From contig JAQURD010000007.1 in assembly GCA_028749115.1 (NCBI GenBank), positions 62,001-126,000 on the forward strand: a stretch of DNA of 64,000 bases. The letters run 5' to 3'. The notes beneath the pieces are model-generated. The model was not told the origin of the DNA and ran no database searches. It saw only the letters and a list, made by a program, of their open reading frames with translations. Of this stretch, positions 42,440 through 51,356 are shown piece after piece. This stretch comes from Acidobacteriota bacterium. Its GTDB lineage: Bacteria; Acidobacteriota; Aminicenantia; Aminicenantales; Saccharicenantaceae. Made by a program: the position numbers and the translations under genes. Positions within the stretch are counted from its first letter, which is position 1, and each line of letters starts with the position of its first letter.

Positions 42440-44068
42440 ATGAAGCAAAAGATCTGCAAAACTTCATTTCCTGGGGAAAAATTTATCAGCAATATAATTT
42501 CAGAGTTGCTGGCTGTGGTCATTCTGTTTGTTTTGATCATTTGTCCGAATTTTTTCTTACCCGAAGTCTCTGCACAGGAAAGCGGGCAGGAGAAGGCCAG
42601 TAATAACCTTCAATATCAGGTTCAGGTCATTAGGAAGCTTGTCTACGTGATCGTGACCGATAACCAGGGTCAGCCGGTGACTGACCTGAGCAGAGAGGAT
42701 TTCATTCTTTATGACGATGGCCAGGAAAAAGTAATTACCGAGTTTGAGAATCACACCATGTCCTTGCCGGCGGGCGGGCAACAGTCAGAACTTACTATGG
42801 TTAATAAACCTGAAGAGAAAGCAGGCATCCGGCCACCGCTCATAAACCGTACATTTCTGTATCTATTTGATCTGGTTTTTACCGATCAGGGCGGTTTCAA
42901 ATTGGCCCGGGAGGCAGCGCTCCGGTCTCTGGAGAAAGAGCTTGAACCAGACATGCTGGTTGGGGTAATAACCTTTACCGGCGGCCAGGCCGTTAATGTC
43001 CTCCACGAGCCCAACCGTGACCGGGAGGCAGCCAGGCGGGCAATTGAATCTCTTGGAGCTAAAGACATCATGCCTCTTGCTCCCAGCAGACAAAGTGACT
43101 TTAGAACCTCAGCCGGTTCTTACAGCCAGAGAAGGGCCAATTTATCTCCTGGTCACATCTTAGCCAGAAACTTTATTAAGGCCATGGAATCTCTTGCCCG
43201 GGCTCTGCCTTACATTCAGGGAAAGAAGGTGATTATTCTTTATTCGACTGGCCTCCACCCGGCCTATCTAGGTCGCGGTGCTTATGTCAATAATGGCAAT
43301 GCTTATCTCGGGCGAACTTATGAGGAACTTTGCCGCTACCTGGCTAACGCCAATGCCTCTGTCTTTCCAGTTGACACTGAAGACAATTTCTATTTAAAAC
43401 TCCCTGATGCAGGCAAAGGGGTAGCCTCACTACAGGAGATAGCCTCCAAGACCGGAGGCCATTATAGCGGGACGATCTATGATGCCCCTGATCACCTGGA
43501 AAAAATCGAGTCTTTGACTGGAGCTTACTATGTTCTTGGCTATCCAGTCGAGGAAAGCTGGGATGGTAAATATCATCAAATTAAAGTAAAGATCAAAAGG
43601 CCTGGTTGCCAGGTCATCTTCCAGCCCGGCTATTTCAACCAAAAGCCATTTGCTTCTCTTTCCGACCTGGAAAAAAAGATACAATTAGTTGATCTCGCTC
43701 TGGCCTCAAAGCCGCTTTCTGGTGAACCGGTGCGTTTTGCCATGGAGGCCCAAATTAAGGCACCCAAACCACCTAAAAATATAAGGCTGACTGCCAGAGT
43801 CCGGGTTGATGACCTGGGCGAAGTGGCTGGCCCACGGGTAGAAGTCATCAGCCTTATTTTTGACCGGCTTGATCAGATCGTTGATAGCCGCCGCTTTGAG
43901 CTTGATCTAACCAGGCCTGAATACCGCCAGGTTCTTGTCTCCCTGCAGAGCGAGCTTTCAGCCAGGGCGGGAAATTACAAGTGCCGTCTGGTCATCAGAA
44001 ACATGGAGACTGGCCGGGCAGCCGTCGCCGCCACCTCAATTACTATTCCCGAGATAGATAAAAATTAA
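42440..44068 (+). CDS. VWFA-related (acidobacterial TIGR03436-type) secreted protein 2
   Basis: 542 residues. A long N-terminal stretch with a hydrophobic segment (about 20-38, LLAVVILFVLIICPNFFL) acts as signal or anchor. Family opening: QVIRKLVYVIVTDNQGQPVT, DLSREDFILYDDGQEKVITE. The A-like fold follows with a degenerate metal site (FDLVFTD instead of DxSxS), KVIILYSTGLHPAYLG, and the closing YYVLGYPVEESWDGKYHQIK then RPGCQVIFQPGYFN. A ~150-residue beta domain completes it. It is a paralogue of 31060-33228 without that protein's extra C-terminal part. GAAAGGAAGG precedes the ATG. Function unknown. Confidence 0.85.
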   Translation: MKQKICKTSFPGEKFISNIISELLAVVILFVLIICPNFFLPEVSAQESGQEKASNNLQYQVQVIRKLVYVIVTDNQGQPVTDLSREDFILYDDGQEKVITEFENHTMSLPAGGQQSELTMVNKPEEKAGIRPPLINRTFLYLFDLVFTDQGGFKLAREAALRSLEKELEPDMLVGVITFTGGQAVNVLHEPNRDREAARRAIESLGAKDIMPLAPSRQSDFRTSAGSYSQRRANLSPGHILARNFIKAMESLARALPYIQGKKVIILYSTGLHPAYLGRGAYVNNGNAYLGRTYEELCRYLANANASVFPVDTEDNFYLKLPDAGKGVASLQEIASKTGGHYSGTIYDAPDHLEKIESLTGAYYVLGYPVEESWDGKYHQIKVKIKRPGCQVIFQPGYFNQKPFASLSDLEKKIQLVDLALASKPLSGEPVRFAMEAQIKAPKPPKNIRLTARVRVDDLGEVAGPRVEVISLIFDRLDQIVDSRRFELDLTRPEYRQVLVSLQSELSARAGNYKCRLVIRNMETGRAAVAATSITIPEIDKN

Positions 44069-44181
44069 TAGCTTCTTCCTTCAGTAGCTGGCAGAAGTTT
44101 AAAGAAAAAAGGCATTTCCTCTCCGTCAAGCAGTCGGGAAGCCAGGCTCATCTGCCATAAAGCTTAATGACTCTTTTCTCA

Positions 44182-44616
44182 CTATTCCTTTATGAAGGAC
44201 TTCACATAAGCCAGGTTGCTCTGAAGCTTGGCCCGGCAATCTTCAGTCGCTTCGGCCAGGTTCAGCCCTTCTTCCAGCAGTTTTTTGGCTGGTGCCAGGT
44301 CAATGGCCGGGTCTTGCTTGTGCTGTTTGATAATCATATAGGCCGCATTATTTTTGCCCCAGGCGACAATATCCAGCCGGCCCAGTCCCTCTGCCTGACG
44401 AATGTATTCAAGGTAATATTGAAGAGCTCTGGCATAATCGCCTGCCTGATCATATTCTTCGGCCTTCAGCTTGGCTTCACGCCAGTTATCCCAGGAAATC
44501 GGGAGATCGCTGGCCGGTTGCTCCTGTTGCTCCTGAGCCATAGCCATTAATGTAAAAAATGGCTGGACAGCCAGAAACAAAATAACAACCAGACCTAAAT
44601 AACCAACTCTTTTCAT
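44182..44616 (-). CDS. Small exported TPR-like protein
   Basis: About 144 residues from the ATG at 44616, which has AAAGGAGGGAAG upstream (an in-frame ATG at 44637 lies before the site). A signal peptide (MKRVGYLGLVVILFLAVQPF … MAMAQ) leads to a mature helical protein with two or three TPR-like helix pairs (AEEYDQAGDYARALQYYLEY, KKLLEEGLNLAEATEDCRAK). It probably mediates protein contacts in the periplasm. It converges on the VWFA-related gene. No specific family was recognised. Confidence 0.7.
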   Translation of the reverse strand: MKRVGYLGLVVILFLAVQPFFTLMAMAQEQQEQPASDLPISWDNWREAKLKAEEYDQAGDYARALQYYLEYIRQAEGLGRLDIVAWGKNNAAYMIIKQHKQDPAIDLAPAKKLLEEGLNLAEATEDCRAKLQSNLAYVKSFIKE

Positions 44617-44754
44617 TTTACTTCCCTCCTTTATCATTTTAATAAACTTTTGGTCCTTAAATTATTATTTTAAAACACTCCCTCCAAAATTTCAAAAAAT
44701 TTCAGAGTAAAGTTAGTTCCTTATTTTCTTTGAAAAAAGAGAACAGATTCCTGT

Positions 44755-44862
44755 CAGAGCGTGCCTGTCCTTCGTCGAGCCACTCATCCCCCGTGGGGAA
44801 TCATTCCTACTGCTGGCGTAACGGGGACATGCCGGGCCACCCTATTTTGACCAGCGTAACAA
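44755..44862. other. GC-rich island in an AT-rich gap, possible mobile-element scrap
   Basis: About 108 GC-rich bases between AT-rich flanks. It contains a TCCCC/GGGGA hairpin (about 44788-44801). On the minus strand it carries a short frame VTLVKIGWPGMSPLRQQ then stop, and GGTGGCCCGG, reminiscent of the ends of IS21-type elements. The evidence is slight. Confidence 0.25.
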
Positions 44863-44915
44863 ATTATAATAAAAGATAGGCTCCCAGAAATAAATCTTCT
44901 TGATTGATGGGGCGC

Positions 44916-47081
44916 TTACTTTATTCCCATTTCAGCCAGCAGTCCGCCAGCTCCTGCCAGTTCCTGGAGAATCCACAGAACATATCTAATATCCACCCCG
45001 ATTGACCGGCTGAAATCATGGCTCCAGGTAAAATCATTGATAGTTGCTTCCCAGGTCCGGTCAAAATTGACGCCAACCAGTTCGCCCTCAGCATTGATAA
45101 TCGGGCTGCCGGAATTGCCGCCGGTCGTATCGGTGCTGTAAAGCATACAGACTGAAATTGTTTTGAGTTCAGGATTAATGAAACGGCCAAATTTTTTTTG
45201 CCTGACAAGCTCGAGAAGAGCAGGCGGCGTATCATAGGGTTCGCAGCCGGTAGTCTTTTCAACAATTCCTTCAACAGTGGTAAAAGGCTTGCAGAAAACA
45301 GCATCCCTGGGCTCATAACCTTCCACCCGGCCGTAAGTCAGGCGAAGGGTGCTATTAGCATCAGGAATAAACTGCTGACCCATGAATTCCTGCCGGATGT
45401 TAACCAGTCTGGCCTGCAGTTCATCCAGATGGCCTTTTCTCGCCCGGTTGGCTTCTTCCATCTTAAAGTATTGGGGATAAAGGGCCAGAGCCAGTTTAAG
45501 CATCGCATCATCAATTTGCTTTAGCTCGGCTGGCTTCCTGTCCCAGAGATTTTTAATAAATTCCTCTTCCTGAAGTCTGGTGTTTTCAAAGATTTTATTG
45601 ACGGTTTCATCCAGATTACATCCGTCAGAAACTAGCTGGCTGAGTTCTTCAATTCTTTGATTATCGGATAGAGTCGGGGCTTTTTTTAGAAGCTCTTTAA
45701 AGATGGCCAGGTCGGTGGGCAGATAGAAACTTGACCGGATCGTCAGTCCTATCCGTTGTTTTGTCCGCGCAAAATTTTTGTCCATATAGGCAATATTTCT
45801 TTCGAGGTCTGGTTTCTGACGCTCATGAACAGCTTCCACAACAGTCATTGCATTCTGAAACAAAACAACCGAGCGTCTTAGATTTTCCAGAACAAAGTTT
45901 CGGGGATAGTTCAATTCCATTTCTTTGTAAATTTTTTCCAGACCCGGCAGCACCTGGCCATAAACAGCCTGACGTTTTGGATCGGCCTGAATGAAGGCTC
46001 TCAGAGCTTCTTCCTCCTGCTGCTTCTGGGCTAAATATTCCAGGCGCTTTAGTCCAGCCAGCTTACCCCGGTAATTTTTCATGGTGTTGGCCAGACCTTT
46101 AATTCTCGCCTCGTGCTTCAGAGCTACTTCCCGGCTGCCCCGGCTCATCTCTTCCATCAGGCGAATCTGCCATTCATACCAGTCAGCCACGGCTGGCATC
46201 CGGACATTCTGTTCATAAGCTATGTAGCTGGCCGGCAGATGCCGGTAAGTGCGTCCCGGATAGCCCAGCAGAAAAACAAAATCTCCTTCCTTGACCCCGG
46301 CTGGATTTATTTTTAAATAGGTCTTCGGGTGGAAGGGCACATTATCCAGGCTATATTCAGCTGGCTGACCATCCGGAGCGACATAGGCCCGCATGAGAGT
46401 AAAATCACCGGTGTGGCGCGGCCACACCCAGTTATCGTCTTCACCGCCAAAATTGCCGACGGAGAGAGGCGGAACATAGACCAGCCGGATATCTTTGAGA
46501 TCAGTATAGAGAAACAACCAGTAGGATTTACCCGGAAACATTTCGGCTACTTCGGCCCGCTTGTCTGGATTGGCTTTCTCGGCGGCAGCCGCTAATTCTT
46601 TAATTTTTCTTTCGATAGCTCTAGCTCGCTCGCTTGAACTCATTTTCTTTTTGACCACGGATAGAACCTCAGTTGAAACATCTTTAAATGATTCGGTAAT
46701 ACGGGCCGTCCGACCAGCCGCAGGAATTTCTTCAGCTCTGGTCCTGGCCAGAAAACCGTGTTTAAGATAATCTTTTTCTGGAGTGCTCGCCGCCTGCACC
46801 GAGCCAAAGGCCACATGGTGATTGGTGATAAGCAACCCCTCCTCAGAAATAAAAGAACCGGTAGCACCAACTTCAACCACCGCATAAAGCAGGCTTTGCC
46901 TGGCCGGGTCATAAATAAGAGCCGGATCAATTCTCAGCCCTTTCTCCTGCAGATTAAGCTTCTGAATTTCACTCAGCGGCCACATGCCTTCATCGGCCTG
47001 GACAGCTGAGCAAAGTCCGCAGAAAATTGAAACCAGTAGCAAAGCAGAGATAATATTTTTGATATTTATTAATTTTCTCAC
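44916..47081 (-). CDS. S46-family dipeptidyl-peptidase (DPP7/DPP11-like)
   Basis: About 721 residues, starting with GTG at 47081 five bases after AGGAGG; an ATG at 47144 is in frame but overlaps the preceding gene fragment. Signal peptide about 1-29. The chymotrypsin-fold triad is visible: His in LLITNHHVAFG (88-89), Asp in GGEDDNWVWPRHTGDF, Ser659 in TGGNSGSPIINAEGELVG. These periplasmic exopeptidases release dipeptides from the N-terminus of oligopeptides, feeding amino-acid fermentation. DPP7 prefers hydrophobic and DPP11 acidic penultimate residues; specificity here is undecided. The gene lies just after an ornithine cyclodeaminase fragment and near the hydroxyproline dehydratase operon. 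Confidence 0.92.
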   Translation of the reverse strand: MRKLINIKNIISALLLVSIFCGLCSAVQADEGMWPLSEIQKLNLQEKGLRIDPALIYDPARQSLLYAVVEVGATGSFISEEGLLITNHHVAFGSVQAASTPEKDYLKHGFLARTRAEEIPAAGRTARITESFKDVSTEVLSVVKKKMSSSERARAIERKIKELAAAAEKANPDKRAEVAEMFPGKSYWLFLYTDLKDIRLVYVPPLSVGNFGGEDDNWVWPRHTGDFTLMRAYVAPDGQPAEYSLDNVPFHPKTYLKINPAGVKEGDFVFLLGYPGRTYRHLPASYIAYEQNVRMPAVADWYEWQIRLMEEMSRGSREVALKHEARIKGLANTMKNYRGKLAGLKRLEYLAQKQQEEEALRAFIQADPKRQAVYGQVLPGLEKIYKEMELNYPRNFVLENLRRSVVLFQNAMTVVEAVHERQKPDLERNIAYMDKNFARTKQRIGLTIRSSFYLPTDLAIFKELLKKAPTLSDNQRIEELSQLVSDGCNLDETVNKIFENTRLQEEEFIKNLWDRKPAELKQIDDAMLKLALALYPQYFKMEEANRARKGHLDELQARLVNIRQEFMGQQFIPDANSTLRLTYGRVEGYEPRDAVFCKPFTTVEGIVEKTTGCEPYDTPPALLELVRQKKFGRFINPELKTISVCMLYSTDTTGGNSGSPIINAEGELVGVNFDRTWEATINDFTWSHDFSRSIGVDIRYVLWILQELAGAGGLLAEMGIK

Positions 47082-47106
47082 CAGAACCTCCTGTTTTAAG
47101 ATTATT

Positions 47107-47370
47107 CTAGAAAAACATTTTAAGTCCAGGCGAGGTGTTTCCATCAGGCTTTAATGCTCTGCTGTTCTTTAATGAATCCGTATATTTTTGGCCCTTAAGA
47201 CTGGCAGGTTTCATATGGATTTCTCTCTCTAACTCCGGTAAATCAAGCTTAATTACACCGGGCAAAATGGCCCGGCCTGAACTATAAGTAACAAAAGACC
47301 TTTCAACAACCATGATGGCCTTCTTGAGATTGATCAAGTTTCTTATCTCAGGCGTAAAATAGGTAAGCAT
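47107..47370 (-). pseudogene. Ornithine cyclodeaminase family N-terminal fragment
   Basis: 87 codons. Residues 1-62 (MLTYFTPEIRNLINLKKAIM, VVERSFVTYSSGRAILPGVI, KLDLPELEREIHMKPASLKG) match the first domain of the ornithine cyclodeaminase/mu-crystallin family. The match ends at GQKY, where homologues continue into the NAD-binding domain of about 250 more residues; the remaining 25 codons look random. So most of the gene, including the Rossmann domain, has been lost. It begins 7 bases after mscS and ends 26 bases before the S46 peptidase start, suggesting a deletion that fused an old operon to the peptidase gene. Confidence 0.75.
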
Positions 47371-47376
47371 CAGCTT

Positions 47377-48288
47377 CTAATTTTCCTTTTTCATGACTTC
47401 ATGTTCTTCAATCAGCTTAACCCTGAGAGGAGCCGTCTCCCCCTGTTTTTCCTGGCCCGCAAATAACGTCAGATGAGGGAAAGGAATGATAATGCCCTTA
47501 CGGTCAAAAGCCTTTTTCAGGCGGCGGTTAAATTCGCGGCCAATTTCCCATTGCTTACTCGGTTTGGTGGTTGTCCGCGCTCTAATGATCAGGGCTGAAT
47601 CCTCAAAGCGGTCAAGGCCAAGAATTTCCAGAGGTGAGAGGATGTGCTCAGAAAACTGCCGGTCAGCACGTAGCTCTTCATCGACTTCTTTTAGAGTCTT
47701 TATGACTTCATCCACATCTTCAAAATAACTCACGGCCACATCAAAAACAAACTGAGAATATTCCCTGGTCATGTTGGTAACGGCATCAATCAAGCTGTTG
47801 GGAATATAATGGACATTTCCGTCCAGACTTCGTAGCACAGTCATCTTCAGATTTAGCGATTCAACCACACCGCTGTGACCGGCAACCTCAATAACATCTC
47901 CCACTCTGATCTGATCCCACATAATTATAAAAAACCCATTGATGACATCTTTAATCAGTGATTGAGCAGCAAAGCCAATAGCCAGTCCGGCTACACCAGC
48001 CGTAGCCAGCAAAGGGCCAATCTGGATATCAAGGGCAGCCAGAACGGTCATGACCGCAATAATGACAATCAGGCCGTTAAGAAATTGTCTGATCAATCCG
48101 GAAAGAGTTCTGGCTCTTTTGAGCGATTCTTCATCTTCTCTGCCTTTAAGAAAGACTTTCTCCAGGCGCCTGGTCAACCCGCGAGAGATGCGTGTCAAAA
48201 TTATGGCAGTGACAACAATCACCACAATTTTAAGGCCGGTAGTCAGCAGCCAGGCCAGACCTTTTTGTAATAGTTCTGGTGTAAACAT
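47377..48288 (-). CDS. MscS-type small-conductance mechanosensitive channel
   Basis: 303-residue inner-membrane channel that releases solutes under hypo-osmotic shock. Membrane helices lie at about 12-32, 68-88 and 92-125; the third, pore-lining one is Gly/Ala-rich (GPLLATAGVAGLAIGFAAQS then LIKDVINGFFIIM). The beta domain carries RVGDVIEVAGHSGVVESLNL and HYIPNSLIDAVTNMTREYSQ, both hallmark MscS segments, and a mixed alpha/beta C-terminus ends the protein. GGAGGAAAAA precedes the ATG. Length is typical of the minimal MscS. Neighbour to the ornithine cyclodeaminase fragment. Confidence 0.92.
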   Translation of the reverse strand: MFTPELLQKGLAWLLTTGLKIVVIVVTAIILTRISRGLTRRLEKVFLKGREDEESLKRARTLSGLIRQFLNGLIVIIAVMTVLAALDIQIGPLLATAGVAGLAIGFAAQSLIKDVINGFFIIMWDQIRVGDVIEVAGHSGVVESLNLKMTVLRSLDGNVHYIPNSLIDAVTNMTREYSQFVFDVAVSYFEDVDEVIKTLKEVDEELRADRQFSEHILSPLEILGLDRFEDSALIIRARTTTKPSKQWEIGREFNRRLKKAFDRKGIIIPFPHLTLFAGQEKQGETAPLRVKLIEEHEVMKKEN

Positions 48289-48443
48289 TTTTTCCTCCTG
48301 AATCCGATATCTTGATTAGATTTTAATGGATAAAGCAGCTTTTATATATTAGTTTTTTTTATTTTAAAATGATTTTTTCTAAATTCTAAAAACAGGCTAA
48401 TCTGGCTTCCAGTCAAAAAACTTCTGCTTCCTCAAAAATTAAG

Positions 48444-48686
48444 TTAAAAAAAGGACTCCCATCGAAGTTGCAGAAAGCTATGGATTCAGTGCGGGTAATA
48501 GGAAATCAGGCACTTCACCCGGGTCAAATTGATATCAGTGATGATAAAGAGACTCCCATTAAACTATTTGAAATAATAAATCATATTGTCGAGGCAATGA
48601 TTACTCAGCCAAAAAAGATAGATAACCTATTTGAGATAGTGCCGTCTGAACAAAAGGAAGCTATCAAAAATAGAGATAAAAAATAA
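48444..48686 (+). pseudogene. DUF4145-like protein, C-terminal fragment only
   Basis: From TTA at 48444 the frame reads LKKGLPSKLQKAMDSVRVIG then NQALHPGQIDISDD, ETPIKLFEIINHIVEAMITQ and PKKIDNLFEIVPSEQKEAI to a stop at 48686. This matches the end of DUF4145 domain proteins (VKKGLPxxIQxALDxVRVIGNxAVHPG…). The domain's N-terminal half is absent: upstream the frame is soon closed by TAA and has no similarity. A TTG at 48468 could start a 72-residue product, but no ribosome site is seen. Probably a truncated gene. Confidence 0.6.
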
Positions 48687-48990
48687 CATTTTATACCCCA
48701 GGCCAAAAACATTGACCCGAGACATTCTCGGCAACATCTGTTTTCTTTTTTGTCTATTTCCGGATAGTGGATGATAAAAGCGCGAGAGAGATAGCAACGG
48801 AGAACAGGCCACAAATTTAGACCCATTCCAAAGTTACAATTCTTCTAAATATAAAAGCTGCCCTGGCGAAAAGTAGAAAAGTCAAACCATTTCATAGTTC
48901 AAAACCCCCGAGTCTTCCTCCGCCCCGCTTATCTAATTAATGATAAATAGAGTCGTCCGGTCTGGCCCGGCCTTATTCAGAAGCTTTGAT
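48687..48990. other. Intergenic region before the glycyl radical enzyme stop
   Basis: About 300 bases between the DUF4145 fragment and the convergent end of the glycyl radical enzyme gene. No structure, promoter or remnant was identified. Confidence 0.3.
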
Positions 48991-51354
48991 CTAGAAGCCC
49001 TGATGCTCGGTGCGGCGGATGATTTCGTCCTGGAGTTCTTTAGCACAATCCACAAAATAATCGCTGTAACCGGCAACCCTAACAATCAGGTCACGGTATT
49101 TCTCCGGATGCTTTTGAGCATCGCGCAGCGTCTCAGCGGTGACGACATTAAACTGTATATGGTGACCCATCAGCCGGAAATAAGTACGGATCAGGTCTTT
49201 GAGCTTTTCCAGACCTTCATCGTCAGCCAGTAGCTGCGGGGTAAATTTCTGGTTGAGAAGTGTTCCACCGGTTTTGATGTGGTCGAGCTTTCCTTCTGAT
49301 TTAATGACAGCAGTGGGCCCTTTTCGATCCATGCCCTGAACTGGTGAAATTCCTTCCGAGACGGGCTCGCCGGACAGACGGCCGTCAGGTGTGGCTCCTG
49401 TCACCCGGCCAAAATAAATATGAACAGTGGTCGGCAGGAGGTTAATCCTGTACTTACCACCGCAGACTGTCGGCCTTCCATCAATCAGCCTGAAATAGAG
49501 ATCAAAAACGCGCCTGGCCTGTTCATCAGCATAATCATCATCATTACCAAATTTGGGTGTCTTATTAATCAGGTGATCTCTGAGCCGTTCATAACCTCTA
49601 AAATTCTGGCTCAGAGCCCGCAGCATTTCGTCCATCGTGACCAGTTTCTGGTAATAAACGTTATATTTCAAGGAGGTCAGCATATCGGTAATTGTCCCCA
49701 GCCCGACACCCTGAATGTATCTGGTGTTATAGCGAGCACCACCATTATGGTAGTCCTGGCCTTTAGCCACACAGTCATCAATAAACAGCGACAGGAATGG
49801 CGACGGCAGGTAAGTAGCAAAGAGTTTTTCCACCACGTTGTTGCCACGGATTTTAATATCAATAAAATGTTTCAGTTGCTTCTCAAAAGCTGATATCAGC
49901 TCCTCAAAACTTCCGAAATTCCGAGGGTCTCCGGTTTTCAGGCCGATCTTTTTACCTGTTCCGGGATCAACACCGTTATTGAGTGTAATCTCAAGAACCT
50001 TCGGCAGGTTAAAATAACCGGTCAGAATATAAGCTTCATGGCCGAAAGCCCCGGTTTCAACACAACCACTCGACCCGCCCTGACGGGCGTCTTCGACACT
50101 TTTCCCCTGTCTCATCAATTCCTGAACAATGGCATCTGAATTAAAAAAAGATGGCTGGCCAAAGCCCGTCCTGACAATTTTGAGGGCTCTGAGCAGCAGC
50201 GAATCAGGATTTTTGGCACTGACCTGAACCATAGAGCTCGGCTGAAGAAGCCTCATTTCCTCGATGACATCGAGAATCAAATAGGACAGCTCATTAGCCC
50301 CATCGCTACCATCAGGCTTCAACCCACCCACATTGATCAGGGCAAAATCGGTATAGGTGCCGCTTTCTTCGGCTGTTACTCCTACCTTGGCTGGTGCTAG
50401 CTGATTGTTAAATTTTATCCACAGAGCCTCCAGCAGTTCTTTCGCCAACTCCCTGGTTAAACTTCCCTCTTCGATACCCTTCTTATAAAAAGGATAAAGA
50501 TGCTGATCAAGGCGGCCTGGGTTAAAAGAATCCCAGGTGTTATACTCAGTAGTCACGCCAACATGAACAAACCAGTAATATTGCACGGCTTCCCAGAAAT
50601 CGCGAGGAGCATGAGCTGGGACCCAGTCACAATTAGCAGCTATCTTTTCCAGTTCTTTTTTCCGCTCTGGATTTTTCTCCCCGGCCGCCAGCTTTCTAGC
50701 CAGCTCAGCATAACGGCGGGCATAAATCATCAGGGCATCAGCGGCTATCGACATGGCCTTCAACTCTTCCTGCTTATCCAGCGCTTCTGGATCTTGATAG
50801 AAATCGAGGCCGGCCAGCGACTCTTCTATATCCTTTTTAATGTCGAGCAACCCTTTCTTATAGATTTTATTGCCAAGGACAGTATGACCGGGTGTCCTCT
50901 GCTCCATAAATTCGGTAAAGATACCAGCCTCATAGGCATCTTTCCATTCAGCTGTCATCGCCGATAGCAGACGGTCGCGCATTGACCGGCCGTGCCAGAA
51001 AGGAATGATTTCATCGTGGTAAAGCTGAACTGTCTCTTCATCTACAGCAAAGCTGGTTTTTGGCCTTGAATTTAAGATTTCAAGATCACTCAGACTATGG
51101 CAGCAAACTTCAGGATAAGTCGGCGTAGCTTTGTGAGCCGGGTCGCGCTCACCTATTATTAACTCACCATCTTCAATGAAGATGGCTTTTTTCTGCATTA
51201 AATCCTTAAAAACTAGCGCTCGCTGAATCGCCCTGGAAGCCAGCTCAACCTCCGGGCGGCGATAAGCCTCAGTTACAATTCTAGCTCTTTCGGAGGAGAC
51301 CGCCGGCTTGGCTTCCAGCGAACTTTCTCTTAATTTTTTTATCCGTTCATTCAT
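48991..51354 (-). CDS. hypD: Glycyl radical enzyme, probable trans-4-hydroxy-L-proline dehydratase (HypD)
   Basis: 787-residue oxygen-sensitive enzyme. Catalytic thiyl Cys431 and base Glu433 lie in GGSSGCVETGAFGHEAYILT, the dehydratase-type GCVE motif (pyruvate formate-lyase has a CC pair). The glycyl radical site is Gly762 in RVAGYSDYF. Beginning (MNERIKKLRESSLEAKPAVS), the GDRDP-like GERDPAHKATPTYPE, QRTPGHTVLGNKIYKKG and the ending ELQDEIIRRTEHQGF resemble hydroxyproline dehydratases, which convert trans-4-hydroxy-L-proline to pyrroline-5-carboxylate, then reduced to proline by ProC. Its activase ends 2 bases upstream and carries the AGGGAGGG ribosome site. Alternatives: another GCVE dehydratase such as glycerol or diol dehydratase. 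proC is not in the window. Confidence 0.85.
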   Translation of the reverse strand: MNERIKKLRESSLEAKPAVSSERARIVTEAYRRPEVELASRAIQRALVFKDLMQKKAIFIEDGELIIGERDPAHKATPTYPEVCCHSLSDLEILNSRPKTSFAVDEETVQLYHDEIIPFWHGRSMRDRLLSAMTAEWKDAYEAGIFTEFMEQRTPGHTVLGNKIYKKGLLDIKKDIEESLAGLDFYQDPEALDKQEELKAMSIAADALMIYARRYAELARKLAAGEKNPERKKELEKIAANCDWVPAHAPRDFWEAVQYYWFVHVGVTTEYNTWDSFNPGRLDQHLYPFYKKGIEEGSLTRELAKELLEALWIKFNNQLAPAKVGVTAEESGTYTDFALINVGGLKPDGSDGANELSYLILDVIEEMRLLQPSSMVQVSAKNPDSLLLRALKIVRTGFGQPSFFNSDAIVQELMRQGKSVEDARQGGSSGCVETGAFGHEAYILTGYFNLPKVLEITLNNGVDPGTGKKIGLKTGDPRNFGSFEELISAFEKQLKHFIDIKIRGNNVVEKLFATYLPSPFLSLFIDDCVAKGQDYHNGGARYNTRYIQGVGLGTITDMLTSLKYNVYYQKLVTMDEMLRALSQNFRGYERLRDHLINKTPKFGNDDDYADEQARRVFDLYFRLIDGRPTVCGGKYRINLLPTTVHIYFGRVTGATPDGRLSGEPVSEGISPVQGMDRKGPTAVIKSEGKLDHIKTGGTLLNQKFTPQLLADDEGLEKLKDLIRTYFRLMGHHIQFNVVTAETLRDAQKHPEKYRDLIVRVAGYSDYFVDCAKELQDEIIRRTEHQGF

Positions 51355-51356
51355 AT

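Noticed and set aside
49420-49893. 157-codon plus-strand frame
   Set aside because: Lies wholly antisense to the conserved core of the glycyl radical enzyme and has no recognisable protein character.
50500-50967. 155-codon plus-strand frame
   Set aside because: Also antisense to the glycyl radical enzyme; a codon-bias shadow.
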